Below are positions 12,621 to 24,800 of a stretch of 64,000 nucleotides of DNA, one piece after another. Every line of letters starts with the position of its first letter. The stretch's first letter is position 1. Made by a program: the position numbers and the translations under genes. Origin of the DNA: Sipunculus nudus (Eukaryota > Annelida > Sipuncula > Golfingiida > Sipunculidae); assembly GCA_026874595.1 (NCBI GenBank), contig CM049307.1, forward strand, positions 91,575,830 to 91,639,829. The letters run 5' to 3'. A model generated the notes under the pieces. That model searched no databases. It was not told the origin of the DNA and saw nothing but the letters and a program-made list of their open reading frames with translations.

Positions 12621-15600
12621 CTGGTAATATAGAAACCATTGTTAGTATCAAATGCGACTTGGCACATTGTAATGCAAATGTGTCAAATAAATTAAACGAA
12701 ATAGTTACGGGCCAATGGGACCAAAGATTATCTAATGCAAATGTACTTGCAAATGTTTTTTTGACGATAAGATAATTGATCATTATTTCATAATTATTTC
12801 TATCAAGCGGAATACCCATAATTTTGACTTGTGACATCCAGTTTCAGTGTATAATTAATATGGCAGCCGTCTTCAACGGTGTCGAGAATCTGGGAGAAAT
12901 AATCAAGCAAGGATTCGAAAAGAGCACGAGGCTGTAACACTTGTTACAGGTGCCCTTTGATTGTGTGCAGCGATCCTGCATGTGTTTCTTTTTTTGTGCG
13001 CAGGGGTGCTCCATGCGTTGTTGACATTTGGCTGGTGCCAAGCGTAGCTCGTGTTGTAGCGGCCTCGCCTGGCCGGATGTTGCAGGCTCGGTTTAATTCG
13101 CATTGGTTGAACCCTGGCGTGTATATACAGATCGTTCTTGTTGTAGTATGTTCTTTGAGCGTGTTTATTATGTTAGGTTATTAGATTGTTCGAGAAATGA
13201 AAAATTCTCGGCTTAAGGTGAAAAGTTATATAAACAGACTGTGTTTTAAAGCCGAGAGAGAGGTGAGAGAATATTCCAGCTAATATAAGTCAAATTGTGG
13301 GATCTATTCCGATAAGTGCGGCAATTATAGATTTTCTTCTGGATTTGTGACGAATCTTATTTGGTCTTCAGTTTACTTTCGGGGTTGTTACAAGAGCTTT
13401 ACATTGGACTGTTATTTTCCGAAAGAATTTTTGTGAACTGTTCGTCCGGTTTATACATTTTAAAGGACTTATCGCTGTGACAGTGGTGGTATCCAGGTAC
13501 TGTGCACTTTGTTTATTTTACTGTGTGATTGTATTGGTTTGTTGTTATACTGCTGTTACACTGTGTAATTGTATTGATTTAGTGTATTGTAATGTTAAGG
13601 TTGTTTTAAGAATGAATTATAGTTATTTGTTAACAAAAAACACAGACTTCATATTCATTCCCCTAGACATTTCACGCTGCCTAGTGTTACAGAATCTGAT
13701 TTTTTTATCTCCTTGACAAAATTTATGTTATCACGCATACGTGATCTGTTGATATTAGGTTCCGTAACATAAAAATGGGGGCTCGTCCAACGTGACGGTA
13801 AAACTTTGTGGCCCAGGGAATAAGCTCACTATAGTGTGACTCCTGGGATAATTTGTCTTGTTCTGATAGCAGAACGCTCTTAAAAGGGGGTGTGTTACGG
13901 GGTGACATAAATCGAATCCGGGATCTGCCCAATGTTTTCCCCTGAATAATTTGTCTTCGTAACATATTGTAATACTCCGAGGCAAGTTTGATGGCAAGGG
14001 CACCTGTATCAGCTATGTATTAAGCAGAGTATCTCTTTTTTTGGAGCCCCACTCTATTCTGACATGATAGTAGGATATGGTAAATATTCCTAACTGTTAA
14101 CAAAATATTGCAGCCAAACTTAATAAAAAATAAACATGGGACGTTTAATTGAATCTAGAGCTGCATTTGCCTCTCCACCAGAAAATGCGATATGCTGTGC
14201 GTTTTAATGCTTTTGTATTCACAGAGGATAAGTAGATCCATCTAAAAAAAGCATTACCAAAATATGAACTGAGAAATAAACTCATTAACCCCTTTAAATT
14301 ACCCCGACCTGCTGGGGAAGGCTTATTTCGGGTAATGGGTGGTTCAGGGGTCAGTATCGTGAGCCATAGCTGGGTCAATGCTAATAGCCCATAAAGCGTA
14401 CGGGTAGCCCGGTTCTTAATACAACAGACTGCATGGATAAAACAACTTTAAGAAATAGTTGTATTCTATAATGTAATTTTTTATTCCTATGTTTAAACGG
14501 ATCAAGTAAAAGCCAGTGAAACAAAAATTCAATAAGTATAATGAGACAACTTGAAATCATGTATCAGTTATGTAGGCTTGTTCTATAATGAAAAGGATAT
14601 TCTAGAAGTATAAATCGCATAATGTTGAAAATATAAAAATACATATATTTATGTTACGAGATAAAATGTATTAATAAAATATGTAGGCAGGTTTCAGTGA
14701 CTTACAGTGACTGCCTGGCCGTCACCCTGGTTGATCGCTCTTAGTAAATCTCGACACAGGACCAAGGTGTCTGTACCGGTGTCATTAAAATCGTCACCCA
14801 GGCCAACTCCGTTAGCCCTGTCACAAAGAAGGATGCAGCCTAAATAGATATTCATACATGTATAGTACATATATGTCTATAAATATGGTTAAGTGAAAAG
14901 TTAAATACATACTTATGTTGCTTTATCTGATGTGACGCTGTAGGATATTCCACCTACTGCTACATAAACAATGGACTTTTCCACTGGGACACCCAATCTA
15001 TACTTTTTTTCTGGATCCCCGTCAAAAAAGGCCGAGTTAGATGGTCTCTTAGCGTGATAATAAAACGGATGAAGCTTGACGCCGGCGAAGTATAGTAGCC
15101 ATAGCAACTCTCCGTTTCTTAAAATGGGCGCTTACCGAGGACAAGCAGTATAATCAGTTTTGGCTTTACAATAGCCATCATTCCAAATCCAGAGAGTCCA
15201 TTCTATTGGATAAACTTGTTCTTTTTCATTTGAGTCAGAACATTACAACGTGCGACCGTTGTTGGCGTAAACAAATAATGTGACTTTACCAGCATTTTGG
15301 TTATGGGTCTTAGTGGTGGTCTCCCGAACATTCGGATTCTGGCAAAGTTTCCATTCCGCGTGTCTGATTTAGGTTTGGGTTTGAAACGGAGATTGTTTCG
15401 AAATTCATTATACCCTCAAACAACCAACTCAATTAATGGAATCTATCGACTCTGTCCACGGGGCCTATGTGTTTTATTATATAAATATATAAACTTATTT
15501 ATTTTACATGGATTGTACAAATAGTTATTATAACTAATCGAGGCACTCTCCATGGCTCCGGTGATGGCGTTCGGTAGTCTGCAGAGGTGGAGGAAACCGG

Positions 15601-17655
15601 AGTACCCGGAGAAAACCTACCACTCAGCTGTCCAGGCCCCTACCACTCAGCTGTCCAGGCCCCTACCACACAGCTGTCCAGGCCCCTACCACTCAGCTGT
15701 CCAGGCCCCTACCACTCAGCTGTCCAGGGATGAATGCGTGAACCAACACTTCACATACTAAGTTATTGGCAAACGTTCTCCAAACCAAAAATTACCATTA
15801 CGGCGAATAAGGGCGCTTAATGAATGACTTATATATACGGTTTATTCCATGTGTATAGTATTTTTAAACGTTTTAAACAAGGTAACTTACTTGATTTTGT
15901 TGCATGTATAATATATGCGGTTTACTATCCAGCAGTTGTCGCTAGATGGCGTAGGTTCACATGTGACCTCGCGACCTTGGAGCATGAAGGAGCGTGGCAT
16001 ATCATTCTGTCGGTCACCTGGGGAAAAATTGAGAAAAAAAAAAAAAAATAACTTGCCTCATGGCACATCTCCTAAAAACATCAATACCTCATGCTATTGA
16101 CGCTATATATTAAACAAAAGTTCTCAACATGTAAGCTTTGTTATGTGTTCTCGAAATCACAGGGTCACCCTCACACCTGATCCAATACTGGCATGAACCT
16201 TTAGTCTAAAGGGCATTTTCAGAAAAAAAAACCTTCCATTTGGGTTTATGAAAGGTTTTCCCAGGAAACCAAAGTTAAAAAAAACCTTTAGAGAGAATCC
16301 GACCCATAGGGTTCAGTCGGGAATCCATGGAGGTTCTAAACTCCAACAAACCCATACATAGCCTAGATTATAACCATTACTATATTTCTCTCTTTTGGAC
16401 ACAAGATACATGTCCTGAAACTGTTCACTAAATAAAGCAAAGTCTTTATTTCATTGAAATATTTCATATTTAAATTTTATTGCAAGTTTTCATAACACCA
16501 GCAGCTTTCCTAGTCACTATGCAGGATGTTTAAAAACCTATTTGAATGAAATGTCTTTTGTATAATTTGTATATTTTGTGAACTGTTGTGTACCAAGAAA
16601 TACAATCCGTAATACTTTCAAGTAAATATAAGGTTCCATTTGAAAACATTCAGTACATCTGATAGATATTGAATAAACCTTGAAAAAAATCAGTACATGG
16701 TGTTATATACCTTGGTATAAAGGTTATTGGAAAGTTTGTCTCGCTCTATATTTGCAAAAGGAATAGCAAAATATAATAATGGGAATATTTCTGTTTATCA
16801 ACATTTGCTGATGACTTATTTGTAAAGCTTAATGCTACAGTGAAAGAAAGACACACGAGCATTTTTGTGGACTTGCACAATTAGAGCTATATTAATGAAT
16901 AAGGCTTCCAAAAGAAGTTTGATCGTGTGGAAAAATTTCATTCTTAAACATGAAAAAATACATAATTCTCAAATTAACATCGGGATTTCCGGATGCCCTT
17001 TAGTAAAAATATCAAAACTTCCCATTAACCTAAACATAATTCACTGATGAATAAATGGGATATATAAGCATATGGCTTGAAAATATATGCGAGGCAAGTT
17101 CATGCACTGTTTAACCTTTTATTAGGACTTAGCAGGATGTCACTTTTATTAAATAATACTACAAGAAAAAGAATTATTACAACTCTCTCTCTCACACACA
17201 CACACACACACTATTGCAACGCTGTTTAAAGCTTATATTTTCATTTATCAACTTGGTACATGTTGCTAAATTGAATTTCAGGATGTATATGTGACCAGTT
17301 TGTTTAGTTTTTAAGGAATAACAGAATGTAATGCTCGTTAATATGATCATTAGGAGCCATAAAAAACCCAAACCTGTTTTAGTAATAGATCCATAAAAAG
17401 AACTGTATTAAGTACATATACTTATGACTCCGTGAAAGTGACTTTGCAAACAACAGCAAAGATTATTCAATACCTATCAGCCAGTTTTATTTTAAATTCT
17501 TTAAATTTTGGATAATTACATTGTAAATACCAATAAAACCTCAGATATTAAATATTGTATACGGTAACAATTTTTACATACCATAATATATTAAACTTAC
17601 ATTGACATATGACTGCGGGCAGGATAGCCAAAAGTGCGAAACAGCCACGAACCAT
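12492..17655 (-). CDS. Small secreted six-cysteine protein, paralogue A (140 aa, 4 exons)
   Basis: Read on the minus strand: exons 17655-17601, 16017-15891, 14817-14706 and 12620-12492. All introns are GT-AG and the phases (1, 2, 0) match. Exon 1 is a signal peptide (MVRGCFALLAILPAVICQ). The mature chain has six cysteines at about residues 19, 38, 47, 57, 82 and 130, and holds GREVTC, LCRDLL, VIYTEDGW and ISCAT. All of these recur in paralogue B at 30028-32944. I do not recognise the family. Secretion follows from the signal peptide; the even cysteine count suggests disulfides; function is unknown. The coding sequence is certain from the conserved exon structure, even though no single exon is long. 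Aligned exon 2 residues agree with B in 24 of 41 positions. The sequence just before the ATG looks like a splice acceptor, so a 5' UTR intron is likely. Confidence 0.85.
12933..13788 (+). mobile_element. LTR-like segment with proline-tRNA primer-binding site
   Basis: A candidate LTR runs from TGTAACACTTG (12933) to CCGTAACA (13769). It has a TATATAAA box at 13227-13234. Six bases later comes TGGGGGCTCGTCC (13776-13788), which matches the 3' end of proline tRNA, the primer site used by many LTR elements. No gag or pol reading frame follows, so this is a remnant. It lies in intron 3 of paralogue A, antisense to that gene. The 5' border is uncertain. Confidence 0.45.
14706..14817 (-). CDS. Paralogue A exon 3
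   Basis: 112 nt; acceptor ctttgtgacag; donor gtaagt. Encodes NDTGTDTLVLCRDLLRAINQ, aligning with EEGTDTVALCRDLLAAVGEG in B. Confidence 0.86.
14913..15107 (-). other. Open frame of unknown status inside paralogue A intron 2
   Basis: A 64-codon open frame contains FFDGDPEKKYRLGVPVEKS. It has no counterpart in paralogue B and no convincing splice sites in phase, so I treat it as non-coding or a transposon remnant. Confidence 0.25.
15480..15735 (-). repeat. tRNA-derived SINE copy, head end expanded
   Basis: The stretch from ttacatggattgtac through aggcactctccatggc matches 40375-40430. The rest of the SINE is replaced by repeats of its own 5' head (see 15617-15733). Minus orientation, in intron 2 of paralogue A. 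Confidence 0.6.
15617..15733. repeat. 23-bp minisatellite
   Basis: About five copies of taccactcagctgtccagg plus cccc. The unit matches, in reverse complement, the start and A box of the SINE at 40582 and 47605 (ggggcctggacagctgag). Confidence 0.75.
15891..16017 (-). CDS. Paralogue A exon 2
   Basis: 127 nt, exactly the length of exon 2 in paralogue B. Acceptor ttccccag; donor gtaagt. Encodes DRQNDMPRSFMLQGREVTCE and three of the six mature cysteines; the first is completed across the exon 1 junction. Confidence 0.86.
17190..17212. repeat. (CT/CA)n microsatellite
   Basis: Short CT run followed by CA run in paralogue A intron 1. Confidence 0.7.
17601..17655 (-). CDS. Paralogue A exon 1: signal peptide
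   Basis: ATG at 17655-17653; 18 codons plus one base; donor gtaagt. Immediately 5' of GAGACAAAATG is a long pyrimidine tract ending tttcag, so this is probably the second exon of the transcript, with a non-coding first exon upstream. Confidence 0.83.
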
Positions 17656-17732
17656 TTTGTCTCCTGAAATGAATGAGACGAAACAAGAAAAGGACGATGT
17701 CGCCTGGATGTCGGAAGAAACAGCTGGTTGTC

Positions 17733-17803
17733 CACGTGACCACAGCTGGTAAGTCCCACCCGGGTCACATTGTTTGGATGTGACCCCGAGCAGGTCATGA
17801 CCT
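17733..17803. promoter_or_regulatory. Candidate upstream regulatory sites of paralogue A
   Basis: An E-box CACGTG at 17733-17738 and a perfect palindrome AGGTCATGACCT at 17792-17803, the inverted form of the nuclear-receptor half-site AGGTCA. Both lie within 150 bp of the start codon. Paralogue B has an E-box and AGGTCA half-sites in its own upstream region. Binding is inference. Confidence 0.35.
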
Positions 17804-19061
17804 CCGGCCAGACTGACAAATTCGCTTATCAAGACTAAGGGTAGAATTCAATTAAATCACCATCACGGTTGGTACTAGACTATTTTTGTGCCTGGCAATG
17901 AAAAATATATAGAGTCATGTTACCTTGCTATGTTTCCTTTCTATGAAACTTTAAAATAATTATTTAAATTTCTGAGGAAAATGGTTATGTAAGGTAGATG
18001 TTAAAAGAGACTTATTGTCAACAAAGTAAATAAACACCTAACTTGAAGCTTAATTAACCAGTTACGGCGGTCAAGGTCATTTGTAACATGCAGAAACACC
18101 TTCAGTTGACAGTTGCTGATTGGATGATGTCGAGTAATTACAATTGGACTGATTTAAATAAATTTTGATAGTTTGCCCGTTAGATAAATCAATATGTTTG
18201 ACCAATCAGAGCCATGGTCCCATTTTCAAGTAACAGGCTGTCCTGATGTGAAAGACTTTGGGTTGGGTTCTCTTAACTAGGGGTTCTTCTTAGCAATGAT
18301 ATTAATTCTTTGTTAGTTTGTTTGTTAAAAAGCCTACCTTTTCTGAAACTGCACCACAACGGCATTTGCTTTGATGGCCGTTTTCTGATCTGATCCGCTA
18401 AGCGACAGGAAAGGTTATATAAAGATTGTGCAACACAGCTGGAGATTTATTTTAAAACGCCTGATGGCCATATTAGGCTGTCACTTACATAAGAAGGTTT
18501 CCAGGAAATTATTATAAAATTTAATTCTTCAAAGAAATATCTCTAAAACAGGTGGAGAGGTTGGTGGATCTTAGTGCCGAAAGGCTTCAGGCCTAGGAAT
18601 TGATAAGGGGTCTTTCATTTATTTTGATTATTGATTATACAGATTCGATTCCATTCCCGATTCCTTTGTTCTGTTTATGAAGTATATCTGCCAAACGTTT
18701 TATTCATGAAAATGCTATTAGATGAGAAGTATTACTTATTTAATGCAAACCTAGTATGAAACAATGGACTCTACTTCGCTACCTTCTAATTTATAGGATA
18801 TAAGCTGACTTTCCTTTCTTTGAATACCTTTCTTACCGCAATATATCAAATGTTTGTCGAATTATTTCATTCCTCATTCAACCATCGATCGATGACTTGT
18901 TTCGATTTAATGCACATGTTGGCTTTTCATGTCTTTCGTATTGCAAAGGTTACTTCATACCAGTAAAATTGGGATCTTAATGTTTCGGAATTCGTTCGCC
19001 AAAATATAAGGCCCAATTGTTTTAGCACAAATTGTATCTAGCGCTTATGTAAACTAAGTAG

Positions 19062-19062
<1 letters not shown>

Positions 19063-19112
<50 letters not shown>
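19063..19112. repeat. (TA)n microsatellite
   Basis: Pure TA run in intergenic DNA. Confidence 0.9.
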
Positions 19113-19113
<1 letters not shown>

Positions 19114-20217
19114 CGCTCTTAATTATTATTTTTACCCAGTGGTAGGAATCTTGTATTCAAACAGGTCTGGCAATTTTAATCACTAAATTGTCCAATAGCT
19201 GGAATGATAGCTTCAAAATTAAGTTAGTCTGGAGATACTTAGCGTATTTATAATCCCAATTTGGCCATGATCGTTTTCAAAAGAAAAAAAAACATCAATT
19301 CACTGGATAAAAACGTTACCTTTGGAAGCTGATTGTACACAGAGGAAGTTGCCAATAAAAAAAAAATAAACGGTTTGCTGTTATTTTTCGCATAAAAATC
19401 AAGATTTAGACAAAATTTTCTCATGAGATAACATTACTGGCACGATTTGTATACTGGAAGGTTGAAATACTCACGCAGACTTCTAGAATACTACTTGGAA
19501 AATGGTTCACCTGCATATCAATAACCTCAATTATTCAAGCAACGTTCATGTCCTCTAAACATTTCGGATATTCGTCGTTCTGTTGAATTTGATAATTGTG
19601 GCATGCCATATTTTCACGACCTTTGTTAGAAATGTAGTTCTAGCCTATGAATTCACGTCAATACCTAAACAAACAAAATAAACAAACCCTTTAGAAAAAA
19701 AAATCTTAGATATTCTCGACATGATATAGGCCTAATTTCACCTTAAAATTTAAATATTTCAATTTATATATTATTCTCAAGCCTCTTGAGCAAGAATACG
19801 AATAAGAAACACTTTATTTTAAAGAAACAACTGATCCATATGGGAGAAAAAATATGAAAATTATTTTGAGCCTGGTAGAATTTATATACATTTCGGTTGC
19901 TTGTAAATATTCTTTACTTGTATGCCAAGTGCTCCAGCTAAATGTCCAAATAGCATGTAACATATTTCTCATACCTTACAATAAGCAAAACCCCATTATA
20001 AAGTTTGTCGTGACCCATACATGTGTTCAAGAACGCCGAGACAAACACAGATTGCAAAGTTTCTCTTGTTATACACAGGAAATGTCCCTACCCTGAAAAA
20101 TGGTCGCAGTGTTTAAAACAGAAATTCATTCTGAAGGTATATAACTTACAAGGCTATGGTAGAATATATCATTGTAATAAGTCTGCTGAACACTAAACAT
20201 GTGGTATCAATAAAACT

Positions 20218-20345
20218 TGAGCACCGCAAATGTGCATAATTTACATTATATCTGGTGACCTCTGACCGCATTAAATATGCATTGGTTTTATACTGGCTAT
20301 TGTTTCTAATAGGTTTCATCAAAATCCATTATATTCCTGAAAAAT
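20218..20345 (+). repeat. Half-site repeat family, copy 1
   Basis: gagcaccgcaaatgtgcat, then ctggtgacctctgacc and cattaaatatgcat, then ggtttcatcaaaatcc. The same order occurs at 46690-46960, 61758-62100 and 62590-62640. Confidence 0.65.
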
Positions 20346-21162
20346 AATCGTTTCGACATTACAAAGTAGCCTCGTTACCTCCGACTTATTTAATATGCGT
20401 TCTCAGGTGAGATAATCTATTGGTGAATAGTTATGGTGAGTTCGGTGAAAATTCATCGACACCCCGCTAAGTGGTCGTGGCGACACTACAAGTTAACGGA
20501 CGGACCGACGTTCCTAATATTGTTAAGGACTTGCCTTCCCGGAGGGCGGCGCCAGTCACGCATGTCATGCTGGGCGGCCATCAGGGATTGTCGCCGCCTC
20601 CTTGTTCGCAGTACCTGTTTAGCGCGGTATATAGCGATATTATTGCTATTTAAGGGGCCAAATCACATATCTAGCCTTTAAAAGCTAAAGATATATCTAG
20701 AGCTTTCTTAAAAAAGGCCAGAAAACGTGGATATCAACGCACACAGGCTGCCTGTTTGGTTTATATTATAACGTGTTTATATATATGGAGGCCCGCTAAA
20801 ATAATCAAAACAAGTTCAACAAGGGCGCATCTGGCAGCAAGTCAGATAAGCCAGAGCTTTGCAAATAGCGTTTTGCAACAAGTGTCCGTACTACCTCCGC
20901 ATATATGCAACCTACCACTTCAGGTTACATGTTTTCCCCCGTTTGTCAACATTGCTATATGTTAACAAACATGTTGTTCTTAAACAAGTTTACACATCCT
21001 TCACGAAGGCCTTATAAGAACTTTTCACAACCAAAATTACCCTTAAAGCATTTATATTTACACAGAGGAAGCCAGAAATCACTTTATAATTCCTTGCAAA
21101 AGGTAGGTGATTGGGCACCTTTAAAACTTTTCTTGAAGCCATTATATTTTCAAATGAAATAA

Positions 21163-21168
21163 TTTATT
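21163..21168 (-). terminator. Polyadenylation signal of the acetyltransferase gene
   Basis: AATAAA on the minus strand 139 bp after the stop. Confidence 0.5.
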
Positions 21169-21306
21169 CCCAACTTCTCGGTAAATGTTTTACAATACCA
21201 GGTCTTACGCATGCGTAGCCTCGGTGTGATATCAGACAGGCAAAAGGGCGAATGTATTGGAGGTTACATTTTCCAGTAATTTCGCACGATGTATCGCAAC
21301 GTTAAG

Positions 21307-21843
21307 TTAAACACCGTCGTTTTTCTTGAGTGTTCTCTCGCAGGTATATACTTTATTTTCCAAGGCTATTTCCCCATATTCTGCCAGCAGATGTTTGATC
21401 GTTTCTTGATTAAATGTCCCCATGACGTATATGAAAAGATCTGCATCACCAGGAGGAATCTTTCTCATTACGTTTTCTAAATGTCGCTGAAAATGAGTAT
21501 CAAATGTGGCGCCATCTAGTGAGGTGAAATGAACGTAGACAACACACCCTCGTTTTGAGTTATGTAGGCCAGAGAAGCTCAAAGCGGTGCAGGTGTTTTC
21601 TTCTCCTAATGTAGCGAATGCTTGATATTTCTCTGCTGCAACTGCTATATTTTGCCATTTCGATGTCGCCGGGGTCCAAAATGCACTGTATAAAAACACA
21701 TGTCCAATATTCAGCTGTACCTGGGTATATCTGTGTGACGTCAGAAGTTCGTCGACAGAGAGAATATTATGGCTCTCCATTCTTTGTCCGGTCCTTAATT
21801 TTGCGTCCACTTTGGATATAGTTGTTTGTACACGATAATAAAT
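21307..21843 (-). CDS. Acetyltransferase exon 3, C-terminal half
   Basis: 178 codons plus stop TAA (21309-21307); acceptor tcttttctttcag. The longest unbroken coding exon on this strand outside repeats. Confidence 0.78.
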   Translation of the reverse strand: MYYRVQTTISKVDAKLRTGQRMESHNILSVDELLTSHRYTQVQLNIGHVFLYSAFWTPATSKWQNIAVAAEKYQAFATLGEENTCTALSFSGLHNSKRGCVVYVHFTSLDGATFDTHFQRHLENVMRKIPPGDADLFIYVMGTFNQETIKHLLAEYGEIALENKVYTCERTLKKNDGV

Positions 21844-24800
21844 CTGAAAGAAAAGAAAACACGGACTGCTCTTAGACGGCATCATTATTGTATTATAACA
21901 GGTATGGTGATTGTTAAAAGGTGGTTATTTTGCCTTTTTCCTGTCAAAGTTAATCTTCGAGAAAAATTGTTTCAAGCGAGATAAATGTGAGATTTAAAGA
22001 AATGCTGACATGGTAAAATGTGTTGTAAACAAAAAATAAATAGAGAATCATATCTTATTTATGTCATGAAAAAATATCCCTCGTTCTGTCATTCCCCGTG
22101 TATTAACTGTTACTACATGCTGCTTTGTATTATTTAATTGACGCAAATACGTGGTATTGTTGAGGTATTTCAAGAGCTATATTTTTGTGACAAGTGAGAT
22201 GTTCGTTTTAATGTTTTACATGTTTTTAAACTAGAATATCATGATTGACGCTATAAAAACAAATAAACAAAAATAAATTAGAAAATGTCCAGAAGACTAG
22301 ATCCTCCGCCAAACGGGAATGCGAGAAATGTGTTATTTGGCTGATTTAATAGAAAGAGAAGTTGGCAAAATGTTAATTGAGAATGCGTATAAATCGAATC
22401 AGGAGAGGAGACTGATAAGATACATACACGTAACTGATTAGAGGTGGATCCCAATATTGCCTTTTGAGATATGTCATGGCATATGAAATATAAAAGTCAA
22501 ACTTGAAAACTCATAAAAAATAATAATAATAAATCATTGAGGTGTGACAGAATCCAAGTCAGGTCAGGAGACCAATAAGAAACAGTTTCTTCATTAATTA
22601 GAAGTGGACATAAGTAAGTTTCTGAGATATCGCGTTGCATATGAAATGTAAAGTTTCGAAAAAATATATCAGAAATAATTCATGCTGTATATTTTGACTT
22701 TCTACCACCTTTCACCAAACTGCACATGACGTGATGATATTGATCTCTGGGATGTCACGAATCCTGCTACAGAGATGTATGATCTTAACCCCTTAGATAG
22801 CAGATGTAAAGAACGGTGCCATTACCCATAAAATGCTCATCCAGGGGTTATTAGCGCTGGGATGTATACCAACAATTAATCATTTCTATATGTGCATACT
22901 ATGTATGTCACATATAATTAAATTAAATAATTAAATATAATTTGTTAGACCAATTTTCAGCTGTGTTGTGGACACACGCACACACCCTCATAGAATTGAC
23001 CGAAACAATAACGGTCCACTTCATGCAGGCTTAATCAGGGAAGCCAATTTGCTGCCAATAAGGAAAGTGACTTATGTGAGAAATGTGTACTTTACCTTCT
23101 AATGGAATCTGAAACATGACAAAGAGACCGCATGTAAAAAAATCACAAAATAAACTAAGAATGCACCTAATTCTAATTAATTTTGGTTAACGATAAAATA
23201 TACCTGCCTTGTTAATAAGAAATGGATTTTCATAACAATTTTTAAGATACCGCACTGCATATAAATGTTTGACATTAAGTATAATAAATTCATAAATTAA
23301 TCCCACAATAAATAAACCTGTGACCTAAACTTGGTCTGGTAAGGGGACTTTAATATATGCCCGCCATTTTAAGGAGACATGAATTTGAGTGATAGTTTTT
23401 AAATCTTGTAATGCATATGAAATGTTAAGGATTTCAAATTCATAAAATATGCAAAACAAGTAACAATTAAAACAAGGCCTACAGGCCTAATGCGAAACTG
23501 TGCAAAGTTTAGGAGTATGAATGGAGGTTTATTTTTAAAATTTAATATAGATCCTCTCAAGTCCTGCATATCTACCTAAGTCATTATGATTTCAGCAAAA
23601 TGGACGTTTCCGACCTGCAAGTTTCAGACTAGGACAATTTAAAACCAGAATATGGGTAGTCGACAAGGGACAATGTGTATCCGCAGAAATCAGAGTGGGA
23701 CGGGTGAAGTGAGGCATGGATTAAGTGGCAAGGGGAATAGAGTGAGGTGTGTTGCATATTAGCATGGATGTCTGCAGCTTAAACGTGAATGTAGAAAATT
23801 GTCCAGGATGTATAAACCTGCCAAATTTCAGGTGGATAGGTCAAACCACTGCTGAGATATGAGTGATTTTATCCCAAGGCAGATGAACAGATGGACGCTG
23901 TGCATAAGTGGTTGCAGGTGGCGCCACCAGTTTTGCCTATGATGAAGAGCTATGTGAGATCTATACACAAGCAAAATTTTGGCCCAATCGGTAAAATTGT
24001 TCCTGAGATATGAGCTTGGATGTCTGCAGAGTAAACGTAAATGTAGGTGGCGCCACCTGTCATAAAATCAAGAGAGCTGTGAAGGATGTATAAACCTGCA
24101 AAATTTCAGGTGGAAAAATCAAACCACTGCTGAGATATGAGTGATTTTATCCCAAGGCAGATGAACAGATGGACGCTGTGCATAAGTGGTTGCAGGTGGC
24201 GCCACCAGTTTTGCCTATGATGAAGAGCTATGTGAGATCTATACACAAGCAAAATTTTGGCCCAATCGGTAAAACGGTTCCTGAGATATGAGCTTGGATG
24301 TCTGCAGAGTAAACGTAAATGTAGGTGGCGCCACCTGTCATAAAACCGAGAAAGCTGTCCAAGATGTATAAACCTGCAAAATTTCAGGTGGAGAAGTCAA
24401 ACCACTTCTGAGATATGAGTGATTTTATCCCTAGGCAGATGAACAGATGGACGCTGTGCATAAGTGGTTGCAGGTTGCGTCATCAGTTTTGCCTATGATG
24501 AAGAGCTATGTGAGATCTATACACAAGCAAAATGTTGGCCTAATCGGTCAAATGGTTCCCGAGATATGAGCTTGGATGTCTGCAGAGTAAACCTGAATGT
24601 AGGTGGCACCACCTGTCATAAAATCAAGAGAGCTGTCCAAGATGTATAAACCTGCAAAATTTCAGATGGAAAAATCAAACCACTGCTGAGATATGAGTGA
24701 TTTTATCCCAAGGCAGATGAACAGATGGACGCTGTGCATAAATAGTTCCAGGTGGCGCCACCAGTTTTGCCTATGATGAAGAGCTATGTGAGATCTATAC

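Larger units (their letters stand above)
17830..21162. other. Intergenic region without recognised genes
   Basis: Between paralogue A and the acetyltransferase gene. Holds a (TA)n array at 19063-19112 and a fragment of the half-site repeat family at 20218-20345; otherwise only short chance frames. Confidence 0.6.

Noticed and set aside
13723-14003. Minus-strand frames of about 80 codons
   Set aside because: Overlap the end of the LTR-like segment and primer site; no recognised motif.
14913-15107. 64-codon frame as a further exon of paralogue A
   Set aside because: No equivalent in paralogue B, no matching splice phases, and exons 2 and 3 join correctly without it.
15617-15733. CRISPR-like array
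   Set aside because: Units are contiguous with no spacers, and the DNA is eukaryotic; it is a minisatellite derived from a SINE.
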